NCBI GenBank assembly: GCA_003988855.1
Contig: QYAI01000078.1
Span: 124,001-188,000, forward strand
From: Arachnopeziza araneosa
Lineage: Eukaryota > Ascomycota > Leotiomycetes > Helotiales > Arachnopezizaceae
Length of the DNA stretch: 64,000 nt
Reading direction: 5' to 3'
Shown: positions 45,510 to 57,400 of the stretch, one piece after another
How positions within the stretch are numbered: the first letter of the stretch is position 1
Layout of the letters: every line of letters begins with the position of its first letter
The notes under the pieces: generated by a model
Seen by the model: the letters and a program-made list of their open reading frames with translations, nothing else
What the model was told of the DNA's origin: nothing
Database searches by the model: none
Program-made: the position numbers and the translations under genes

Positions 45510-47336
45510 ATGGCTGCTATCCCGTCGTTTAAATACGTACCTCTACCACTGCCCACTTCTATCCGCCTCGTTGTTCTGGAGCACGCTTCTAGATCGGAGC
45601 CAATAAGATGTAACCTCATCAGCGTTGAGAGCTCGAAGAGGCCGGTTTATGAGGCTCTATCATATGAGTGGGGTGCTACGTCAGATCGCAATTGGCCCAT
45701 TTATATCAATGGAGCCTGGTATGAAGTAAGAAAGAATTTATACGATGCGCTCGTGTATCTTCGACAACCCAGCACCGATCGCATATTGTGGATCGATGCT
45801 CTCTGCATCAATCAAGAAGACATTATCGAGAGGAATCAACAGGTTTATCTTATGGGAAGTATCTACAGCCAAGCACAAGAGGTGTTGGTCTGGCTGGGCC
45901 CTGAGAAGGACAATAGTGACCTAGCGATGGATTTGTTTGAGGAAATGAGCCAATACATTTTGAATGGGGAAATTAAGGGCGCCCTGCTCCAGAAAATGGG
46001 TCGCTGGATTTACTTGCAGGGCGGGAAGAACGAGAGCCTTGAGATGAATGAGCTGGAACCAGAGCTGAGAGCGATTCTGGCTTTGATAGAGCGGACCTAT
46101 TGGAAACGGATTTGGATTGTGCAGGAAATTCAGCTGGCCCAGAGACTCTCCATATGTTGTGGATCAAAATCATTATCGAACCATACTCTCACCAACGCCC
46201 GATTGTATATGGATAAGCGATACCCATCACAATTGCAAGATCCTCATCACCTACACACAGACTTAGTCAGGAAGATTAATCAGAGTCAAGCTTTTAAGCT
46301 GCTGGAGCTCAGGGACAACTCACGGCGACAGGAGTTACTTATTTCACTCAAAGATTGGTTATCCCTCTGTAAACACTCGAAATGCACTGATCTTCGAGAC
46401 AGAGTATACGCTCTGTTGGGACTGGCTTCTGACTGTCAGAATAATGAACTTGTCGCCGATTACTCCAAATCTGTTTCTCAGGTTTGCACAGATGTGCTGA
46501 AGATGTATTCTCAGCAGGGTTTATCAGGAGCAAATCTGGTCACTTTCAGCCAGTTTCTACACGAGGCGCTCAAGACTGAACCTCAAAATCCAAAACCTTC
46601 TTCTATCACGGCTACTGAGCTCTCAGCCACTGATACTAGCCAGATCTGGGTCTCATGCATGTTTGCAGGCAAGATAACCCAGAAAGGAGGGCCTTTCAAG
46701 AGGTGGCTTCTAAGAGGTGATGAGCTCCATCCAATGAATGTTATTGATGCTCTGGCGTCGGGGCCTTCATACACCTTTCGAGACACTTCAATCGATATCG
46801 TCCTATCCGAGAAAAAATTTGCGCTTATGACTCCTGGTTTCTTGACTTCCAAAATTCGAGACGTGGAGATTGGAGAGATGCCAAACGTAGCAGCGCCTTA
46901 TTCGTTAGGAATGAAACATACTCTCTCTTGGACCCGACGTCAGGAAGTGCCACGAATCCAACCGAATAACGAAATGGTCCACTGGTTTCACTCACGTCCA
47001 AGCACTGCGCGTTCTGAACTCGAAGATGAATACACTCCCCCCTCGAGAGCGGCACATCTAGGTTTCTCAGGCTTCGCTCCTTCCAACTCCAGAGTCGGAG
47101 ACGTCACGTGTACATTTCCTGGGAGTAACGTGGTGTTGGTTCTACGCGAGGATAACTTCAGCTGGAGGCTCATTGGCAGAGCTATTTCAGTCAATGACTA
47201 TTGGATGTCTGATCTAGCCGTAGCCAACACGTGGAGAGGCAATCCCAAGCAGCCTTCAACGGTGGCATTTGGATCCAACGATGCAGCGTACTTGAGAATT
47301 GATTTGGATTCGTTGAAGAAGTTGACCACCATGTGA
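45510..47336 (+). CDS. heterokaryon incompatibility (HET) domain protein
   Basis: Single exon of 608 aa. The HET domain (PF06985) spans about residues 47-190, with its three classic blocks: YEALSYEWG, ILWIDALCINQED followed by ERNQQVYLMGSIYSQA, and VLVWLG. The remaining about 400 residues are typical of HET-only proteins, with WKRIWIVQEI, LRDRVYALLGLA and VADYSK, and no NACHT, WD or ankyrin partner. Family knowledge: HET domains (TIR-related) trigger cell death after fusion of unlike hyphae. The partner and specificity cannot be read from sequence. No intron is needed. The gene stands alone between the RhoGEF-like gene and the acetylxylan esterase. Confidence 0.93.
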   Translation: MAAIPSFKYVPLPLPTSIRLVVLEHASRSEPIRCNLISVESSKRPVYEALSYEWGATSDRNWPIYINGAWYEVRKNLYDALVYLRQPSTDRILWIDALCINQEDIIERNQQVYLMGSIYSQAQEVLVWLGPEKDNSDLAMDLFEEMSQYILNGEIKGALLQKMGRWIYLQGGKNESLEMNELEPELRAILALIERTYWKRIWIVQEIQLAQRLSICCGSKSLSNHTLTNARLYMDKRYPSQLQDPHHLHTDLVRKINQSQAFKLLELRDNSRRQELLISLKDWLSLCKHSKCTDLRDRVYALLGLASDCQNNELVADYSKSVSQVCTDVLKMYSQQGLSGANLVTFSQFLHEALKTEPQNPKPSSITATELSATDTSQIWVSCMFAGKITQKGGPFKRWLLRGDELHPMNVIDALASGPSYTFRDTSIDIVLSEKKFALMTPGFLTSKIRDVEIGEMPNVAAPYSLGMKHTLSWTRRQEVPRIQPNNEMVHWFHSRPSTARSELEDEYTPPSRAAHLGFSGFAPSNSRVGDVTCTFPGSNVVLVLREDNFSWRLIGRAISVNDYWMSDLAVANTWRGNPKQPSTVAFGSNDAAYLRIDLDSLKKLTTM

Positions 47337-47969
47337 AGCAGCGCTGAGCTTATTCATGTGGTCCAAGTGATCCATTACAAGAGCCTATCCTAGATTTTCT
47401 TTCGCGTGTAGGTCAAAGATGGAAAACCGGCTCCTTCATGTTATGGTGATATATCTTGATTTTCTAATTTCTGGTGAAATTGGAGAATGGAATGCATTAT
47501 TACATATGCAAAACGACCGCCTCAAGTAGAAACAGAGAATTCTTCCACAGAAAGGGGTATTATTTGTGTATTGTAGCCTGGGTGGATAAATCGTGTGTGC
47601 CGATTTGCAAAGATGGTACGGCGCAGGTCAATATAAGTACAGCGGCAATATTTTCATGCCATCCTATTAAGCTCTCGAGAGACGCGCAAACTCATTGATT
47701 TATTTATTCCATCTTAGACAGACCTCGGACATTAGCACGGTGTTCAAAAAGTATATCAACACTCATCTTGTTCGACTATCATGAGAAGCTTGGGGATTTG
47801 CCTGTGGAAGCTTGATGTGGTTCAATTTGTATTACAACAGTTGTTTGTGATCTCACAATACCTTCGCTCTAGACTGTTTTACAATTCTTTTGCCATCCTC
47901 CCAAATGCTAGAAAAGCTTTTCGTCCGTCTCTGCCGTTGTGATACGCGTTTTAAAGTTACACCCACCAT
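47337..47969. other. convergent intergenic, nothing recognised
   Basis: 3' flanks of the HET gene (plus) and acetylxylan esterase (minus). A 74-codon plus frame at 47474-47698 has no support. Confidence 0.35.
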
Positions 47970-48757
47970 TCATGTAAGCTTGGACTTGACAAAAGCATAT
48001 GCAGCAGAACCATATTCTGCACCGTATCCAGAGTGGGTGGCAGCGTTGCTACCATTGCAGCAGTAAGGATCCGTGGCATCGCAATATGACTTTATCTTGG
48101 CAGCACTGGGGCAAGAGAAGCCTGAAGGACGAGCATCAAACTAGAAGTGATCAGTGAAAAGCACTTGGGATTGATTTGCTTTACTTACGCCGCCTGCAGC
48201 GCAACTTCCAACGTTGTAGGGAAGACCAGTATGATACATTGGGTCACCCATGAAGATGACGGCCTTGATGTTGGCGATTGCAGCGGAGCTGAATCGGACA
48301 GCGGTGTTGGTGATACCTTGGTTGGGGTCACCACCACCGCAGAGAGAAACATCCATGATCTCGGAACCCTGAGCAATCGAGTTAGCCGAGGTTACTTTCA
48401 TGGAAATAAGAAGTAACGTACCTGAGAATACCCAACAAGAACAAGTTCAGTGCTGGGACACGAAGCTGCATAATTGTTGACAGCAGTTGTGACTGCAGAA
48501 ACACCTGCTGCGACGGAGGCAGAGTAGCTGTCACCTCCGCACGAGGACTGACCACCACAGGCTGGATAGACGATAGCTTCAGCGGTCGAGCCAGAGTAGC
48601 CGCTCAAGATGTCATTGACAACAGTGCTGGAAGAACCATATCCGGGTGAGGCGGTCGTCTCTCGTGCACCGAAGACATGAATCTTCGGGCAACTTCGCTT
48701 CACTGGACCGGCAGCAACAGTGGCAGCAAGAGCAAGGGCTAAGATGGCGGTCTTCAT
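47970..48757 (-). CDS. secreted acetylxylan esterase (CE5)
   Basis: Three exons: 48757-48422, 48368-48189 and 48140-47970; introns 53 and 48 nt; 228 aa. A signal peptide of about 16 residues ending at Ala-Ala-Gly is followed by a short propeptide with a Lys-Arg site. Catalytic features of acetylxylan esterases are intact: nucleophile GYSQG (Ser111, split by intron 1 just as in the CE5 gene at 9344), GDPMYHTGLPYNVG, and the Asp/His pair in YCDATDPYCCNG and THSGYG, with the family's cysteines. It removes acetyl groups from xylan outside the cell, aiding xylanases. A TATAAAA box lies about 100 bp upstream, and a GGCTAAA (XlnR-type site, 49179-49185, minus strand) about 425 bp upstream. Neighbours include GH11 (broken) and GH30 xylanases. 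Confidence 0.93.
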
Positions 48758-50509
48758 TTTGAAAGATGTTCAAGTCTGAATGAAACCGAGTCCGGTTGAC
48801 TTTGAATGGAGAAGAAGCTGGAAGATGATCAAGAAATGAAAGCAGCGGAGGGAGTTTTATATCTCTTCACCCTCATCCAAATATGGATGCCGGTCACATT
48901 TCGTGAAGCTTCAGTTGTGCACACTCCATAATGCCGCCCAAAAGCCTCATTTTGATCTGTGCACACGCGCATAAATTGCTCCTCATCTCCACAGTCGACG
49001 AAGCCAGAAAGGCACGCCATGACTGTGAATGGAGCAGTGAGCTCGTCTGCTTAAACCGCGATGACATTTCATGCACTGAACCGTTTTGGGATGGCTGCAA
49101 CAACGTGGCGATGCTCGAAGGAACACGTTCCAAACCCCACTGACTGTATTGAAAACGCTTAAAAGACAAATGAAAACATTTAGCCGGATGAAAGGACCTT
49201 GTTCATCCGATCGTGAAACTATGGTCGACCTGCTAAGATTGAGTGAACTACTCTTCGTTATGCCTAGAAAACTTCTAGTTCCCATACGAACAGGTCTAAT
49301 TAGAAAGTAAACGTACTAACGTTTCATATCTGGCCATCTCTCCTCTGGATTTAAATGCGTATGATAGGACGTTGCTTGTTTCACCAAAAAAACTAATACG
49401 CATCAAGAGTGTGAATTATTTATTCGAATTCATGGCTTTTTCATAAGAATATCTAGTTGGTCGTGTTTCTTGAAGAATGAATTTGTACAGTTCGCATCGA
49501 TTTCACGGACCTTGCTATCATAAAGCTGAAAGAGTTCATCTGTGCGATACGGCTCCTCCAGACGTCCCGTTCCCCGGACCTGTTGTGGTAGTTGTCTTGC
49601 TGGAGGCGGAATAGCGTTGTCTGTGCGACGCATTTCCCCCAGACTCTTGGTTCCAGAGCGCGAGAAGTTTCGTCTGTGCGATGTGGTTACCCCAGACTTT
49701 CGGTTCCACGGAGGCTAACCGAAGTATTAAAGGGGGACACTACCCCCTTTCGATGGCGTCTCCTGATTTACCCGGACGTCAGCTGGTGCTGTCCGTTTTC
49801 TTTCTGGACACCCAAGTGGAGATGGATCACTTTATCCGTTGTCGGTAAACGCGAGGGCGGATGCGATTGGCGGAGAATGGTCTGGCGGACCCCCGGATTG
49901 TTGATTATACCCCCCTCGTGGTATTCTCGCTAAAAGTCTCTTCTAGAATGAAACGCCTCGGCGTCAGCGTAGCAACTCCACCATCTCGGAACCGGTATTG
50001 ATGCGCCTATCTAGGAACCTATCGAGTACCAGATATCTCCACTGCGGGAAAGCACATGCCTGTTGTTCTGCCAATCAAAAATTGTCAAAGCGGGAAAACT
50101 CTCATACCCCCTTTTAACCGTCGTTAAGTTCAGAGATAGTAACATGCGGCTTACATTTCACTACACTGTCAAGCTTCCTCACTATATCTATTTTATCAAG
50201 GAACGCTCACTTATTCTCGGTAGTTGCGGGGAGCCTCAATTGTCTCATCCTTTTCGCCGATTTTTTGTTACTTTTCCACGTCTGACAGTCATGATGATGA
50301 CGCGGGTTTGGGAATGGGAAACCGTGCGACTGTCATGATTTTAAGCAGGGAGTAATGACAACTGTAGTCTTTAGAATAAGATATAAAGGGTTGACAGGAA
50401 GTTCCTAAAATCTCCTCAATTGCTAGCTCACTTCCTTTCTCATCTTGATTTCTAATCATAATCCATCCACTACTTTGATTGACATCTTCGTCACCATACC
50501 TCTGCCACC
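48758..50509. other. intergenic between esterase and GH11 remnant; contains short amino-acid-repeat frame
   Basis: The left part is the esterase promoter. On the minus strand about 49430-49720 is an open-looking stretch with three copies of a repeat (see findings), ending at a stop at 49430-49432. 50380-50509 carries a GATATAAAG TATA-like box and a C/T-rich leader before the GH11 remnant. No intact gene is recognised. Confidence 0.4.
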
Positions 50510-51157
50510 ATGCTCTCCATTAACTCTATTGTTCTCGGCCTCTCGGCTGTTGCTGGAGTTTTGTCTTCGCCGGTTGATCTTGCAATTCGCGCACCTGCTG
50601 AACTCGCCACCCGTCAAATAACAAGCAGTCAGACTGGAACCAATAATGGTTACTACTACATATTTTGGACAAGTGGCAGCTCTGATGTGGTTTACACTAA
50701 TGAGGCTGGTGGTGAGTACAATGTTAAATGGGATGGAAGCGGCGACTTTGTCGCTGGAAAGGGATGGGCAACTGGAGCTGCTCGGTAAGAACCTCACTCC
50801 TACCTCTTCGTCTATGGCTAGTTCACCAATCCTCTCGTAGAGTACTACATCACCGAAGCTTGGGACGACTACAACCCATCAACCGGCGCTACCTATAAAG
50901 GCACCATCACCTCGGATGGATCTGTCTACAATATCTACACGAACCAGCGTGTCAATGAGCCTTCGATTGAGGACACTTCGACCTTTACTCAATACTGGTC
51001 CGTTCGCCAGTCTCAACGTACTAGCGGTACGGTTACTGTTGCTAACCACATCGCTGCCTGGAACAAACTCGGCATGACGACCGGGACCTACAACTACCAA
51101 GTTTTGGCTACTGAGGCTTTTAGTGGTAGCGGAGCTGTCACTGTCACTGTGAGCTAA
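50510..51157 (+). pseudogene. GH11 endo-1,4-beta-xylanase pseudogene
   Basis: The first part (50510-50785) encodes a signal peptide, a propeptide and the GH11 N-terminal strands (GTNNGYYYIFWTSG, YNVKWDGSGDFVAGKGW). The second part (from about 50795) encodes SYLFVYG, FTNPLVEYY with the nucleophile Glu, YKGTITSDG, TFTQYWSVRQSQRTSGTV and LATEAFSGSG with the acid/base Glu, ending in TAA at 51155-51157. Both parts share one frame, but TAA (50786-50788) and TAG (50819-50821) interrupt it. The TAG stands exactly where the invariant Trp of YGW is expected (TGG to TAG). About 10-12 residues of the family alignment are missing between the stops. A GTAAGA donor remains at the break, suggesting that a deletion removed most of an old intron and the start of the next exon. 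No GT-AG intron restores the frame. Confidence 0.88.
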
Positions 51158-52316
51158 ATAAAGTCCATGAAACTCTCGGAAGAGGGTGGCGATGGTTGAT
51201 GAATTGGTGATGGAATTTGTACAGGATGAAGGAGAGTGTAAAGCTTGAATTTAAGCTGATGGACTGATATTGTGAAACTTACTTCACGTAAATAGCTCTA
51301 ATGGTAAAGACAAATAAAAGATATTTTCTTCATGTCGATTCTGCCCAAAAGATACTTCCTACTCCCTTCTGAGATTCGTTGCGAGGCTAGTTGGGGTCTC
51401 CTCTCGACAAAGAAGCACGTGCATTAAGTTGAATTCACATCACAAGTTACCCTACCAAACATCAGCCATTTAGAGCCAACTCAGCGCCACTGCAAACAAC
51501 TCGACCCAACTCCAGCCTTCGCGTATGCTCTAGTTCATTTTTTTAAGTTTGCACCTGGTACTCTATTCTGATAGCAAGCGCCAAAAACCATACAATGATT
51601 CGTTGTGCCTTCCGCAATTGAAGAAAAGCCATGTCTCACGTGGGTGTAACTACACCTGTCAACCTCCCAAGCCTCGTTTTTCCTTTTTCCCACTGAAACA
51701 TCAATCTACGGAAGACTCGCTTCGGAATCGAGATAAAGAATAGAGGTGGAGGCTGTGCCCAGGTTGTATGCAGCAATTGCTTCCGAACTTTCCTTACAAT
51801 GTTTCGTTTTCCGCCATCAGGAAGATGCCAAGATAGAGACGCTGTGGCAGCTTCAATCGAAGCAAGCCACTATCTCACAGCTTCTATCAATTGGTTGATG
51901 TTGCATTATGGCACTCAAAGTCTGATGTGTTGGCCCCTCTGTCTGAGGCTGAGTGCAGTGCTGAACACACCAGGCTGGGAAAAAAAATACGAGAAGGACA
52001 ACAACGGCATGGTTTCGGCAGAAGCCACCAATGTAGTCAAGCTTCTCTGCAGAGCGGCAGAGCTGAGGCCAATAACTCAGTGCAATACAAGACAGTATGT
52101 CGCTCGAGCTCCAATTACTCACAACCGCAGTCGACTTGGCACATAATTCGCGCATTGGATGTCTTCAACTCAGGTCCCGGTCAGTGTGTCCCAAGTGAAG
52201 TATTTTCTACCTTTATTCATTACCAAACGACAACAGCCAATTGCTCCTCCTTTAACACTCGCTCGTGAACCGCGATTGCTACCATAGCCATTCAGACTCA
52301 CAACGCAGTAACAGCA
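51158..52316. other. intergenic, nothing recognised
   Basis: Overlapping frames of 60-125 codons occur on both strands around 51800-52270 with no domain and no codon preference favouring one of them. It presumably includes the promoter and leader of the large gene at 52317. Confidence 0.4.
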
Positions 52317-55300
52317 ATGACTACACAGAACTTCAAGCGGCCCGCTCTCGGCCAGGTGGCTAGTTTGGGAATGCTCTATGATGCACGCAGCGATACCTTT
52401 TTTTCGCACTCGTTGCTTAGTGGAGCTGCCCCTGACGAAATTGTCAATCACCTCGAAGTCAACATTCAACGTCATGTCATCTCTAATGACACTTACAAGG
52501 GCAAATTCGAGGCTATGGGCGTTGATCCTGAGTTGGGAGCTAGTTTCCTGGCTGGTTTTTTCCCGGTCGGAGGCTCTGGGGCTTATCTCTCGACACCAGA
52601 ACGCCATAGTCGTCTCACTGCTCATCGAGCTCTTCACTCCAGCATCACTACCCTGAAAGAAACTCTCAATATTTCAGCCCCAAGCTTTAAGGACCTCGCG
52701 ACCAGTGATATTCTAAGCAAAGTTTCTGCTACTCATGTGGTCAATGGAATCGGTTGGGGTGCCCGTTGCATTGTTGCCGCTACTCAGACACTCGCGAGCG
52801 AAAAAGAGCGACCTGGAATCGAGAGGAAGCTAGAATCGACTTTCGAAAGCTTCAACTGGAGGAATAAATCAAAACTTACCGCAGCATCACACTTCTCGGC
52901 ACAGCTAGGTCAGGACATCGGCGAGATAACTTTGTACTCTGACATGCTTGGGCATCATGAGAATTCTCCAAATGACTTGTACGGCGCTTACCAGCACTTT
53001 CAAAGCCTTCCGACTTTAGTCAATGAAACTGGCGCTGGAAAAGCGAAGCCCCTGTCTTATACCTTGGTCCCCGTTAGTTTCTTCTCTCTCTTCTTTGCTG
53101 TTCCAATACCAGCGGCCATTTCGTCTGGAGATGTTAGCGAGGAGTGTCAGGGGAATTTTGTTAGGCTGCTTGATGAGCTCCACATTGCCCAGGGTTTATT
53201 GAGTAACTACTTGAAGAGACTCCAAGACCATATTGCTTGTGTCAAGCCTAGCGACGCGATGCGTATTTCAAATCTTTTGAGAGGCTCCGAAAGCGCAGAA
53301 TCGGTCTTGCGATCTGACTACGCTAGATTATTGAAAGACATCAGAGCAGGCAGGGCAAGCCCACAAGAGATGTGGCGGTTGATCGAAACCTTCCTCCAAG
53401 GACAATTTACACCCAAAGTCCTTACTGATGTCACGTACGAGTACACGGAGAGAATGGCTTTCGTTGATTTAGTAGAAGGGAAAGGAGCGAGTTATGTTGG
53501 CTATGAAGGTATCGCACGATGGGACTATAACGAAGCCGAGCTAAATGGAGATTGGGGTGATTCTTACGTGTTTTATTTCAAGGACACCATGAAAAGCAAT
53601 GTTCAGTCTTGGAAAGATCATATCCAACTCCTGACCACGATTCTCGATGACAAAGACCGCAAGGAACGAGTATTCATAGTTGATTGCGAGGCTACTGGCT
53701 TTCAATGTGAGGAGTTTTGCATACACCACTTCCAAAACAATTCTCTGATTACAACAAATGTCTTGAAGCAGAGAAAGTATCTTGCCGACAAATCTATCTT
53801 GCGATATGACCCAGAATACCTAGATTCAACTGTCAAGGACGACCCCTGGCCACCTAAACGCAAAATGGTGAACATTCCATGTCCAGGTAAAGGTCCAAAC
53901 TGCAGCCACAATCATGGCTGGATATGCTTCAAATGCTATGCTTCGGTCGAGTACGACATAGTCGATTCATATATGTACTGTGACTGTGGTCGCGTATTTT
54001 GTAGTGGGTTACAGTACGAATTCAACTGTCAAACACAAGGCCACGGCTCCAAGTGGGCAAAATATCGGGGTAAGGATCTTTTGAACACAATGAAAGCTCT
54101 CCAACCACCGCCCGAGGTTAACATCCTAATTCTCGGTGAGACAGGTGTGGGGAAGTCAACCTTCATCAATGCTTTTATCAATTACTTGACCTTTTCGTCA
54201 CTTGATCATGCGTTAAGTGCTCCTGATCTGAACTGGGTCATCCCATGTTCTTTCGCAACAACTCATACAGAAGAAGATACCGGCAGGCTACTTCTGAGAG
54301 TTACCGCAGTCGGCTTAGACCCAGACGAGGTTAATGGTGTACATGGGAATTCGGCAACACAAAAAGCAACTGCGTATCCCATCTACATAGGGGGTAAACT
54401 AATCCGCTTGATCGATACTCCTGGTATTGGTGACGTCCGTGGAATGGAGCAGGATAAGCAAAATATGGTTCACACACTCTCAGTTTTAAAAAACTACGAG
54501 ACCTTACATGGAATCATGATCCTTCTCAAGCCGAACAACTCCCGCCTGGGACTCATGTTCAAATACTGTGTAAACGAATTGTTGACACATCTGCACCGCG
54601 ATGCCGTTGAAAACATGATATTTGGATTCACAAACACTCGGGGATCAATGTACCAGCCTTCTGATGCCCTTGGACCACTTGGAGTACAGCTTAAAGTTTA
54701 TGGAGACTTACTACCCGGCCTTTATCAGCACACAGTGTATTGTTTTGATTCGGAGAGCTTCCGATATCTCGCAGCAAGTAAAACGGAAGGCCTTGATCTC
54801 GGCAACATTGAAGACTATCGCCGCAGCTGGGACCACTCTGCAATCGAATCGCGAAGGTTGATGGCCTATTTCGAGAAACGCAGCCCGCACTCTGTGAAAT
54901 TAATGCTAAGTTTAGCTGAGACTCGAGAAGTCATTGTTCGACTGGTTGAGCCAATGGCGGAGGTGATCAAAGTGGTCTGCGAAACTATCGCAATGAACAC
55001 GAAAGCTATGGATGAATTATCGACAACGGAGAAGACCGGAAAATCATTAGCAGGACTTTTAAGCGTAACAGAGATAAGACTGGAAACCAAGCAACTCAAT
55101 AAGCCATACACGGTCTGTGACAACGAAGCCTGCGTATCACGTGCCACAGCTGAGGATGGCAAGACAGTTGTTCTACGTAAATCCTTGTGTGAGTATATAT
55201 TTCGTCCGGTACAGTTGTCAAGAATTTTAACTTTGATTACTTGGCGTTGCTTAAACTTTCAAATATCTCCTATTTCTCTTCATTATACTTTGTTCTAACA

Positions 55301-56343
55301 CATCTCTAGGTCATGATCCGTGTTCTCTAACCGAGATCGTACAAGATACTCGAGGTGCGGAGGGAATCACATCATGTTACGCATTCAGAGATGGAATATG
55401 TATCAAATGCTCTCATACTCCTGCAGACCATATGCATATTTTAGTTCTATATAACCAGGAGACCGTAACAACAGTGGATCCCGTTGTTCAAGCCAAGCTA
55501 AATGCAAACGCCAGCGACTTTCAGATCAAAGAAGCTCAGACAAACGTTCTCAAGCAGAAGATCGCTGATTACCAGAGAGAACAGGACCTTCTTGAGAAAG
55601 CACAGGCTCAATTTAGCTATTACTTGGAGCAAAACTCTATCACAGTGTATAACGACGTGACTTTAGAGTACGTCGACCACCTCATCAAAGACGAGAAAGC
55701 GAAACAGATATCCAATCAGGATCTCATTGATGCCCTTGAGAGCAGCAAAATGCAGCATTTGAAATTCATTGAGGTTATGCGACAAGGGAAAAAAGCGCAG
55801 ATGGGTTCGCATTTCCAATCGCTAGATGAGGGGGGTGTCCTTCTCCTGATCCACTCGTTGTGTGAGATGAAGTACTACGGGGCGCAACTAAAAAGTGCTG
55901 TGGATGCTGTTCAGGGCGCTTATGAAGCTCAGTTCCGTGAGCGGCCTTATCGAATTCGAACAAGCGAGTCCTATATGCCGGGTGCCTCAAAGCCCAGGAA
56001 GAATAAGCAGCTCGGAAACCCGCAAAATCCTCGAGGACCGGCTAGTCATGCAAACAGCTCGGGGCATAATAGTATTCCTTTTGCAGATGAGCACAACCGA
56101 AGCTCAGGTGTTCCACTCAGGAACTCACAAGCAGGGCCGTCCAAACAGGCGTTCGAGACTGGACACAACGAGTGTCTGGATGCCACGTCACAATCCGCAC
56201 CACCACCACCTTATGAGGGTCCTAATTCTGCTAATATTGGATCTTCTTTCGCTGTCCCTAATGGGCGTCAAAAGAACCGCTTCTCAACATTCAGTGTATT
56301 CAGAAACCCCTTCAAAGGAAAGTTGCCAGTTCGTCGCCCTTAA
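52317..56343 (+). CDS. stonustoxin-like MACPF protein fused to a P-loop GTPase
   Basis: Two exons, 52317-55188 and 55310-56343; 1,301 aa. The N-terminus (ALGQVASLGMLYDARSD) has the start typical of stonustoxin (SNTX)-type members of the perforin/MACPF superfamily; this module and its helical and thioredoxin-like companions should cover about residues 1-515. A Cys-rich, zinc-finger-like segment follows at about 518-585 (CSHNHGWICFKC, YCDCGRVFC). Then comes an AIG1/septin-like GTPase with P-loop GETGVGKS at about 607-614 and switch DTPGIGD near 700. A second Cys cluster at about 959-1000, coiled coil at about 1010-1100 and a Pro/Ser-rich basic tail with a PPPPY motif (Tyr1259, a WW-ligand site) complete it. 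There is no signal peptide, so it should act inside the cell. Fish SNTX forms pores; the fungal role is unknown, and a GTP-controlled defence or cell-death protein is my inference. Confidence 0.85.
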
Positions 56344-57400
56344 ATTGACAAGTCAAGGTATAAGAGTTGCTTTGGTGACGTGTCGGAACGGCAGAGGAAG
56401 ATTGGTGGAGAAGACTAGATACCAAGAGTTTAATGGGATTTAACGGCCTTTTTCACATTTCATACAATAGGACTTGAGGGTATCGGTGTTTTCTTCGGTA
56501 CTACTTTTTCTTTCTGAAGAATTAGTATTTTAAAGTCTCATAGTCTTTGGATGTTAATCAACGGCCATATATCTACTATCTATAACGATTATATGCGCAG
56601 CTTAAGTCCTATAATACACTTGTGCCACTCTCTTTCTACAAGTTTGCCTAAAGACAGGCGATGAAAAGGGTCAATATTAGAGTGTTCATTTCCGTTTTGA
56701 AGATTCTGCATCCTTAAGTTACATGTACATGATAGCGAGAGATAACTTCTTGGGCTGCAATCGTAAGATCAGAGGTTCGATCATCACTTGAAATATATTG
56801 CGATCATCAATCAAAGTCTTCGTAGCCTACACCCTATAAATTCATTCCCTTTCAATATCGATTACTGCTATTATCTTAGACAATAATTGAGCCCACCAAA
56901 ATCTCTTTCCGACTGTGGACTTGAGTCATCGCTGCTCTAACTTGAGCTGAGGGCGGGCATTCCTGAGTCTTGCCTGAGCACTCTCTAAGTCAGCCTAAAC
57001 AGTAGCTATATGGAGAACTGACAGAGGACAAGTCATCAATATCTGTAACGGACTGGCATCGCAAACGTGAATATGCACGTGGCGGAATCTGAGGAAAGAG
57101 TGGAGAGACATTGCAAGGAAGTCAAGATTTTGAACAAATGGAGCCGGAAAGATAGGTGTTTGATCCCTCACAATAGAGAAAGAGCGACGCGGCGGGCCGG
57201 ACTTTGATTACGGGTTCCTTCCACGAGATAGACACCCAATGTCCTGTCGTCCTTCCGAAGACAAATGAATCACTCAACTTAATCTCACGACATCCACTTA
57301 ACAATCAGAATCAGAAAATATGCGGCCTATATACCAACGATTGCTAAGATGGCCGATTCCCAAGTATAAGGAGACAATGCCGTTCCAGATCTTACTCCTC
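56344..57400. other. intergenic, nothing recognised
   Basis: AT-rich 3' flank of the SNTX-like gene, followed by the 3' flank of the DUF6536 remnant. Short frames only. Confidence 0.4.

Noticed and set aside
50785..50840. An intron that would rescue the GH11 xylanase frame
   Set aside because: GTAAGA to TAG at 50821 is only 37 nt and shifts the frame; GTAAGA to TAG at 50840 also gives the wrong frame and removes family sequence.
51799..52268. Overlapping 100-125 codon frames on both strands upstream of the SNTX-like gene
   Set aside because: No domain or codon bias supports either; they overlap each other and probably reflect a stop-poor leader.
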